A stretch of 64,000 nt of DNA, taken from positions 1-64,000 of the forward strand of contig CAKORR010000003.1 of the NCBI GenBank assembly GCA_934101595.1, read 5' to 3'. The notes under the pieces are model-generated. The model was not told the origin of the DNA. It saw only the letters and a program-made list of their open reading frames with translations, and made no database searches. Positions 58,859 to 64,000 of the stretch are shown piece by piece. This DNA comes from an uncultured Bacilli bacterium. GTDB lineage: Bacteria; Bacillota_I; Bacilli_A; RF39; UBA660. The position numbers and the translations under genes were made by a program. How positions within the stretch are numbered: position 1 is the first letter of the stretch; each line of letters starts with the position of its first letter.

Positions 58859-59566
58859 CTAATAATCTTTTATATTATTTAATGTCCAAACTCTATCAAC
58901 TAGTTCAGTAATTCCTGTTCCACAATATGTGCAATATTTTGCTCCCAATGTTTTAACAGGGGCTCCACAGTTCGGACAATTAAGCCCAAGACTTTTTACA
59001 TCATCAGACACTTTATCTACATCTATAACATAAATAAATTCAACTTTGTATCTATCTTGTACTTTTTCACCGATTCCACCATTTTTTTCTAGCATATACT
59101 CTAAACTACTAGAAAACACAATCGTAGCTACTACACCATTTTTAGAATAGCCACTAAGTGATGTTTGATGAAATTTTATAGAATTAAAGTGCACATTGTC
59201 TTTTTTATTTTTTTTAATCTTGCTGTTAATCCAAGCAATAATTTTGTAATTATAATCTAATCCTTCTGTAGAATTATCTTCTATCGCTTTTAAACTATCA
59301 ATAATTAATCTCTCAGCTTCTTTTCTAAAGTAATTTATGTTTGTATCTGGAAAATCACGTGCTAGTTTTTCTTTTAATATTGGCTCCATACTAGAAATAG
59401 ATTTGGGAGTCTCACTAGCTGTAATTTCACTTTTTTTAATTGCTTCTTTTAAATCACCCGTATTGAAATACTTTTGCAAAAAATTTTTAAACTTATACTT
59501 AAAGTAAAAGAAAAAGAAAACAATTATTATGATAACCATTATCAATAGTATCAATAAATTTTCCAT
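58859..59566 (-). CDS. Membrane-anchored protein with Tim44-like region and zinc ribbon
   Basis: 235 residues. One N-terminal span (about 3-21, very hydrophobic), a helical linker, and then a region (about 60-185) with the helix-strand alternation of Tim44-like domains: EKLARDFPDTNINYFRKEAE, ISNIKFHQTSLSGY-like strands and YKVEFIYVIDVDK. The C-terminus CPNCGAPVKTLGAKYCTYCG is a zinc ribbon. Start ATG 59566 has a poor, distant GGGAGGTAG. It lies upstream of the SPFH gene on the same strand and shares the zinc-ribbon end. Confidence 0.6.
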   Translation of the reverse strand: MENLLILLIMVIIIIVFFFFYFKYKFKNFLQKYFNTGDLKEAIKKSEITASETPKSISSMEPILKEKLARDFPDTNINYFRKEAERLIIDSLKAIEDNSTEGLDYNYKIIAWINSKIKKNKKDNVHFNSIKFHQTSLSGYSKNGVVATIVFSSSLEYMLEKNGGIGEKVQDRYKVEFIYVIDVDKVSDDVKSLGLNCPNCGAPVKTLGAKYCTYCGTGITELVDRVWTLNNIKDY

Positions 59567-59678
59567 TCAAATACTATTTAACTACCTCCCGTCTTAATAG
59601 ACACATGCATATTATTCTATAAAAAATTATATCATATATTTCGTATAATTTAAAAAAATTATTAAAAAAAGTGTAAAC

Positions 59679-59710
59679 TAAAAAAGATTAGTTAACACAT
59701 TAACTAACCT
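59679..59710 (-). terminator. Terminator after the second HD protein gene
   Basis: On the minus strand AGGTTAGTTAA TGTG TTAACTAATCT, 11-bp stem, followed by five to six T. Confidence 0.8.
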
Positions 59711-59732
59711 AAAAATTATTAAGCATAATCTT

Positions 59733-60830
59733 TTATGAAAGCTTTTTTAAATATAATCCATTTTTTGTGTCATTTGCTAACGATTCAATATATTCATTAT
59801 AAAAATCAATATATTCCTTTATTATAGATCTATATGCTGGAAGATATAGAAGATATATATCATCTAAAACATGATACTCTTTTAGTAATTTATAATTTGC
59901 CAAGAAATTTAAATTGCTTAGGATTGAATATATTTCTGTAACTAAGGCCATTATAAAATTATAATCATCCCGAGATTTAATAACATTTAAATCTATCTTT
60001 TCTAAATTAAATATTCTAGTTTTGATATCTTCTGGAATTACAAATTTTTCAACTGGAATTCTATTTCTCGGAATATTTATATAAAGATTTTTACATAAAT
60101 CGCATGTAGAATTAACATCTTTAATATCACTTTTCCTTACTCCCCAATATTGAGCAGTTTTTTCTAAGCCCATATTTTTAACTTTCATATTAGTTTCGTA
60201 AGGAGCCACCTCACCTTTTTTTCTTTCAATCAGATGGTCAACTTTATCCACATCCCTTAAAAGCTGCAACGTTACCGAAATAATCTTTTTTTCAAATTCA
60301 TTAAACGTATAGCTACCAGTTAATACTTTTAATGGATCACAATAAACAAAATTACTATCCATATGAAATTGATATTCTCTTGTATTATTGCTATCATTAT
60401 GCTTTTTTATACAATCATATAAAAGCGGTCTAATATTTTCATCAATTAGAAAATAATCAAACCCACCATTTTTTAGCATTTCTGCCCCTATTTCGCTATG
60501 GTTATTATATATATCTAAAAAAGAACTATTGCTAAGAGCTTGGTTAAATCTTCCTAAATCATGTAAAAGAGCCACAATTTTAAAAATCTCTACAAAATTA
60601 ACTGACATATTCATCTCATTAGCTAATTTTTTTATACTTTTAACAGTTCTAAGAGAATGGCGATATTTTTCACTAATCATTGATAGTTTTTTACTATACT
60701 CACGCATATTATCTAAATTACCATTTTTTTGTAATTCATCAAAATTTATATTTAAATCACTACGTAATTTTTCTTCACAAGTCCAAAAAAATTCATTAAA
60801 TTTACTTTCTGTTTCTTTATAAATTGTCAT
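59733..60830 (-). CDS. HD-domain phosphohydrolase, two-domain paralogue B
   Basis: 365 residues with the full HD pattern: YRHSLRTVKSIKKLA, VALLHDLGRFNQAL, NHSEIGAEML, IKKHNDSNN and LLRDVDKVDHLI. It aligns with the protein at 5874 over its whole length, including the C-terminal TAQYWGVRKSDI and SRDDYNFIMAL segments. The two paralogues are 53 kb apart. AGGGGATTAAA precedes the ATG. Own terminator, so likely monocistronic. Substrate unknown. Confidence 0.82.
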   Translation of the reverse strand: MTIYKETESKFNEFFWTCEEKLRSDLNINFDELQKNGNLDNMREYSKKLSMISEKYRHSLRTVKSIKKLANEMNMSVNFVEIFKIVALLHDLGRFNQALSNSSFLDIYNNHSEIGAEMLKNGGFDYFLIDENIRPLLYDCIKKHNDSNNTREYQFHMDSNFVYCDPLKVLTGSYTFNEFEKKIISVTLQLLRDVDKVDHLIERKKGEVAPYETNMKVKNMGLEKTAQYWGVRKSDIKDVNSTCDLCKNLYINIPRNRIPVEKFVIPEDIKTRIFNLEKIDLNVIKSRDDYNFIMALVTEIYSILSNLNFLANYKLLKEYHVLDDIYLLYLPAYRSIIKEYIDFYNEYIESLANDTKNGLYLKKLS

Positions 60831-60874
60831 TTTAATCCCCTAAAAATTGTATCATAAAGAATATGTTTTGTCAC

Positions 60875-61372
60875 TTATTTAATCCACCCATTACTTACAT
60901 ACTTTGTATCATTAACAATGATAAAGGCATTTTTATCGTATTTAATTATAATATTTTTTAGCTTTTCTAAATAATCTGATTTTGTTTGAATGTATAACAT
61001 TTTTTTATCGTCACCAGTTAATTTTATTTCTGATACACCAAAATTATGCTTTTTGATATTCTTAATTAATTCTTTAGTATCTTTTGTTGTAATTATTTCA
61101 ATGCCTACTATTCCTTTAATAAAATGATCTGATAAAATCATGCCAATATATGACCCTGTTGCGTAACCTAAAGAATATGAAATAGGTATTAATATTGTAT
61201 TTACGTTTGTTGTTAATGCGGTTCTTGCCGCAAAAAACCATATAAAAACTTCAATAAAAGCCAATATCGCATTAATAATTTTTTCACCTCGAACCATTAT
61301 CATAGTTCTAAAGGTACTAATAGAAACATCCAATATTCGTGCACTGAATATTTTAAGGCATAATAAAGCCAT
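60875..61372 (-). CDS. UPF0316 (DUF5698/DUF2179) membrane protein
   Basis: 165 residues. Three N-terminal hydrophobic segments with ARILDVSISTFRTMIMVRG and GYATGSYIGMIL, then a cytoplasmic DUF2179 domain (GIEIITTKDTKELIKNIKKH, YIQTKSDYLEKLKNIIIKYD). This is the layout of the UPF0316/YebE family. Function is not established. The preferred start is ATG 61372, with AGGTGAT 4 bases upstream (GTG 61381 lies within that site). Confidence 0.85.
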   Translation of the reverse strand: MALLCLKIFSARILDVSISTFRTMIMVRGEKIINAILAFIEVFIWFFAARTALTTNVNTILIPISYSLGYATGSYIGMILSDHFIKGIVGIEIITTKDTKELIKNIKKHNFGVSEIKLTGDDKKMLYIQTKSDYLEKLKNIIIKYDKNAFIIVNDTKYVSNGWIK

Positions 61373-61414
61373 AATAATCACCTGTATTATTATGGCTTTT
61401 ATTCTTATAAATAT

Positions 61415-61510
61415 TTACTTATTCGATTTTCTAACGCCTTCAATAATTTCTTGATAAGCCTCAGTATCAATAATCTTTATTTTTTTATTAATTCAAAATA
61501 TAGTTTTCAT
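61415..61510 (-). pseudogene. 31-codon frame interrupted by one TGA, downstream of the toxin-associated gene
   Basis: From ATG 61510 the minus strand reads MKTIF, a TGA, then INKKIKIIDTEAYQEIIEGV and RKSNK before TAA. Codon use after the TGA is coding-like. There is no ribosome binding site. Since TGA is a true stop elsewhere in the window, this is probably a decayed remnant or chance, not recoding. Confidence 0.25.
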
Positions 61511-61516
61511 TAATTA

Positions 61517-62056
61517 TTAGTATCTACTCAATCCACCAATTCTTAAACTCATATTTTCAGTAATGCCACTTGCATATTGAAAATCGATAATTCCTTCTGA
61601 AACATAATAATTTGCTATATCTTTATTAAAATCTCTTACTTGCTCATAGCATCTGTTTAACATTTCTATACTTTCTAGAGCCTTTTCTTTTTCTATTACT
61701 GGTTGGACTATTATCTCCGCACCAGTTTCAAATTTTTTGCTAAGCATTGACTCAGCATATTTAAAACCAGTATTAGATATATATTTTATGTTATCAAATG
61801 CTGGATCACTTAATAATTCTGATAATTTAGCATCAGAATCTAAATCATGCCATTTTGACTTTTCTAAATCAGCAAACAAAATTGCTAATTCTTCTGGTTT
61901 TTTTCCGCCAATACTTAAATCAAAATTTAAATAATTATTTTTTAAATACCCCTTGTAAGCTAAACATAATTCATCACTATATTTATAATCAATTCCATTT
62001 AATACATCATTAATAGTTTTATTATATATTTCTTCTACCATTTTTTCATTATTCAT
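61517..62056 (-). CDS. Candidate immunity or partner protein of the large toxin-like gene
   Basis: 179 residues, soluble, with mixed helical composition (MNNEKMVEEIYNKTINDVL, ISNTGFKYAESMLSKKFETG, LNRCYEQVRDFNKDIANYYV). AAGGAGGAAAGTT precedes the ATG. It starts 12 bases downstream of a toxin-like gene and would be co-transcribed. Polymorphic toxin loci typically place an immunity gene immediately downstream, which is the only basis for the call; no known immunity family is recognised. Confidence 0.5.
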   Translation of the reverse strand: MNNEKMVEEIYNKTINDVLNGIDYKYSDELCLAYKGYLKNNYLNFDLSIGGKKPEELAILFADLEKSKWHDLDSDAKLSELLSDPAFDNIKYISNTGFKYAESMLSKKFETGAEIIVQPVIEKEKALESIEMLNRCYEQVRDFNKDIANYYVSEGIIDFQYASGITENMSLRIGGLSRY

Positions 62057-62068
62057 AACTTTCCTCCT

Positions 62069-64000
62069 TTAACTAGTTATTACTTTTAACCCGCTAACTA
62101 TTTTATCAAGATTAGATAAATTTCCCCCTATCGCTTCATCAAAAGCTGGCCCTAACTTGTTTGCAAAAAAATTTGGGACTGTGATTTTATCTATGGGATT
62201 TGAAATGAGTGATATATCATTATTGATGTATGCACACTTAATTGTTTCGATGTCTAAACCCTCTATATTCATATTTAAAATTTGCTTCAATCTTCTTACT
62301 GCTGGTGTATAACCACAAAATTCTTTAGTTGGATAGGCTTTTCCCATTGCTAATTCATTTAAAAGTTCTGTAACAGTCTCATTTATGCCTGTGTTACTAA
62401 TTGAACGACCATTTGAATCACAAATAATCACTCTTAATCCAGCCCTTATGTATGTAATTCCAGTAGACGGGTCAGTATAAGCCCGTCTTGCAGAAAGCTG
62501 ATGTAAACTTTCATGCGATATGGTACTTTTTATAATTTTATCCGAATAAGCTAAACTCATTACACTTTCTCTACCATTATTGAAAGCCATCCATCTAGGG
62601 TTAGCAGTTGATTTAGCAAATTCTTCAGGTTCTAAAAATATAAACGTACCTTTAAGGTCAGAAAGATCCGATTCACTAGCTAAAGATGAAAACATCTTTC
62701 TAAAGTTATTTATCATAACTGTTTCTGCCCAATCATTAAGGCCCACCGCTCTTGGGGATAAATAAAATTTTTTAATGCTTTGCATTCTTTCTTGCACTCT
62801 GTTAAGTTTAAAATAATATCCATTACTTTTCATCATATCGTCAATTTGCTTTAAGCCATTTGCTATTTCATTTTTCGATAAACCTTGAAACAATGTATTC
62901 ATATTATTCTTAAAATCATATGCAAATGCGTTAAAAATTGATTCTGATTGTATGAGATTTAATAAATATGCTGTAGAAACTTTTTTAGATGCATCACTCC
63001 TTCTTAATTTAACATCAACTGTTTCTTTTAATCCTCTAACGTATTTTCCTGATAGTATCAATTGTTCTATTTCTAAATTATTTACTATGTTATGATAAGT
63101 AACACTGTCAATACTTTTATTTGATAATATCTTATTAAGTTGCTCCACATCTAAATTACTTGTTACTATACCCATATTAGCACTATCTAATTTGCTAATA
63201 GCATTAACAAGGGTAGTTTCATCGGCATTGCCAATAATTAATTTTAAATTATCACTATTGTATACATACGTTATTAATTTTTCTAAAGTACTAGCATCCA
63301 TACTTTTTAATGAACTAATAAGCTCATTTTTTTTCAACGATATTACTTCATCGAAATTAACGCCTGGATTATTTTTTCTTATTGTGACCAATTCTTCAAG
63401 GCTATATTTATTAACATAAAGTGTTTCACCTTCTTTTAATCTTATTGCCTCAATTTCTTTAATTCTTTGTGATTTAGCATTATTTGTTCCTGTTTTTTCA
63501 ACAACTTTAGATTTTTGAGGAGCATTATTTGCACCAACTTTATCAACAATTTTAGAGTTTGGTTGGATACCGCTAGCACGTTTTCCTTTAACACTTGCTA
63601 TTCCGCCCATTGCAGCACTAGCTACTGTTGAAGTTGCTTTATTATATCCATTTAAAACAAGAGTCGAAACTAGTGTTTGAGCAAAAGTATCTCCCATCTC
63701 CTCTTTTATATTATTAAATGCTTCGGTGTCTCCCTCAACAAGTGCTTTATAACCTTTATCCAAAAACAACTGCAATTCTTCTTCGGTTATTTCATTTACA
63801 ACATTACCAAATAAGCCAAATTTTTGTTCAATAACTGAGAATCCAACACCTGATAAAAATAGTGATGTAACAGATTCGGATGCCGTTGAGAATACTGCAT
63901 ATTTAAATGCACCATCAAGGCTTTTACCTTCTTCTAAAGATTGATCAAAAGTGTTACCTAGTATTGAAGCACTCATAGCCACGTTACCAACTATACCACC
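62069..64000 (-). CDS. C-terminal part of a large polymorphic-toxin-like protein with HExxH metallopeptidase motif (partial)
   Basis: The frame is open to the right edge, so the true start lies outside; at least 643 residues are present. The first part is Gly/Ala-rich and hydrophobic (GGIVGNVAMSASILGNTFD, then FSTASESVTSLFLSGVGF), like the pre-toxin region of Firmicutes polymorphic toxins. A long charged middle follows (about 150-370). Near residue 500, STISHESLHQLSARRAY carries HESLH, an HExxH zinc site, and about 40 residues later NETVTELLNELA supplies a candidate third Glu ligand. This suggests a metallopeptidase effector domain. The 179-residue gene downstream is the candidate immunity. 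The secretion route is not visible. Confidence 0.65.
   Translation of the reverse strand, partial: GGIVGNVAMSASILGNTFDQSLEEGKSLDGAFKYAVFSTASESVTSLFLSGVGFSVIEQKFGLFGNVVNEITEEELQLFLDKGYKALVEGDTEAFNNIKEEMGDTFAQTLVSTLVLNGYNKATSTVASAAMGGIASVKGKRASGIQPNSKIVDKVGANNAPQKSKVVEKTGTNNAKSQRIKEIEAIRLKEGETLYVNKYSLEELVTIRKNNPGVNFDEVISLKKNELISSLKSMDASTLEKLITYVYNSDNLKLIIGNADETTLVNAISKLDSANMGIVTSNLDVEQLNKILSNKSIDSVTYHNIVNNLEIEQLILSGKYVRGLKETVDVKLRRSDASKKVSTAYLLNLIQSESIFNAFAYDFKNNMNTLFQGLSKNEIANGLKQIDDMMKSNGYYFKLNRVQERMQSIKKFYLSPRAVGLNDWAETVMINNFRKMFSSLASESDLSDLKGTFIFLEPEEFAKSTANPRWMAFNNGRESVMSLAYSDKIIKSTISHESLHQLSARRAYTDPSTGITYIRAGLRVIICDSNGRSISNTGINETVTELLNELAMGKAYPTKEFCGYTPAVRRLKQILNMNIEGLDIETIKCAYINNDISLISNPIDKITVPNFFANKLGPAFDEAIGGNLSNLDKIVSGLKVITS

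Noticed and set aside
61490..61510. TGA read as Trp (Mycoplasma code)
   Set aside because: TGA is the functional stop in rsmH (overlapping the ftsL start), in the gene ending at 32133 and in the small gene ending at 2907, and Trp is encoded by TGG throughout.

Overview
The window is AT-rich (roughly 70 percent A+T by eye) and reads as a chromosomal segment of a low-GC Firmicute, probably an uncultured gut-type Bacilli lineage near Erysipelotrichales or RF39. The basis is gene content: mraZ-rsmH-ftsL-PBP, rimP-nusA-ylxR-infB-rbfA-truB, T-box controlled tyrS, HelD, YtxG/YtxH-like and YlbJ/YlbL-like proteins, a SpoVID/YsxE-like pair, and phosphoketolase. TGA is a normal stop (for example at the end of rsmH), so the Mycoplasma code is not used. 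I see no rRNA, tRNA, CRISPR array or classical insertion sequence. Most genes lie on the minus strand, with short plus-strand islands.

Left end (1-5.1 kb): a rearranged zone. It holds a signal-peptide stub at the edge, a class B sortase cut before its catalytic residues, and an unrecognised gene fragment. A SpoVD-like penicillin-binding protein (PBP) gene is split inside its catalytic Ser-Thr-Phe-Lys motif by a 3.14 kb element. The element carries a large serine recombinase, a SHOCT-like small protein, an unknown protein and a histidine phosphatase. Its ends can be defined to the base: removing it rejoins the motif in frame, and the joined element ends form an imperfect palindrome centred on the crossover dinucleotide.

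5.1-15 kb: an HD-domain protein, two FemAB-type peptidoglycan amino-acid transferases, a MurJ/SpoVB-type flippase, then the division cluster (mraZ, rsmH, ftsL-like, PASTA-containing PBP) with three MraZ boxes at 10-bp spacing. 15-24 kb: a MacB-type ABC transporter, a HAD phosphatase-tyrS operon behind a very short T-box leader, YtxG/YtxH-like envelope proteins, trmB, small genes, and a kinase-like gene whose promoter places the start codon at the transcription start. 24-35 kb: HelD, an RpoD-like sigma factor with an extra C-terminal region, phosphoketolase, lipoproteins, UppP and a CapA-like phosphoesterase.

34.5-41 kb: the transcription/translation operon, with a half-length RimP and cdd between rbfA and truB; then YlbL and YlbJ homologues diverging from a shared start region. 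41.9-45.3 kb: four prepilin-like proteins in one operon. 45.6-47.3 kb: a YsxE/SpoVID-like pair preceded by a candidate small RNA or attenuated leader. 47.3-50.5 kb: an rRNA methyltransferase, UppS and GalE. 50.6-54.4 kb: three related secreted proteins with TasA-like N-termini. 54.7-59.6 kb: miaB and a cluster of membrane and SPFH proteins, three of which end in zinc ribbons. 59.7-64 kb: a second HD protein, a UPF0316 protein, and at the right edge the C-terminal part of a large polymorphic-toxin-like protein with an HExxH metallopeptidase motif, followed by a candidate immunity gene.

Together the genes are dominated by envelope construction (undecaprenyl phosphate recycling, PBPs, FemAB, flippase, surface proteins, pilins) plus the translation core. 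Homologues of sporulation genes (SpoVD, Cse60, YlbJ, SpoVID, YsxE) are scattered through the window, suggesting descent from a spore former; whether this organism still sporulates cannot be told here.
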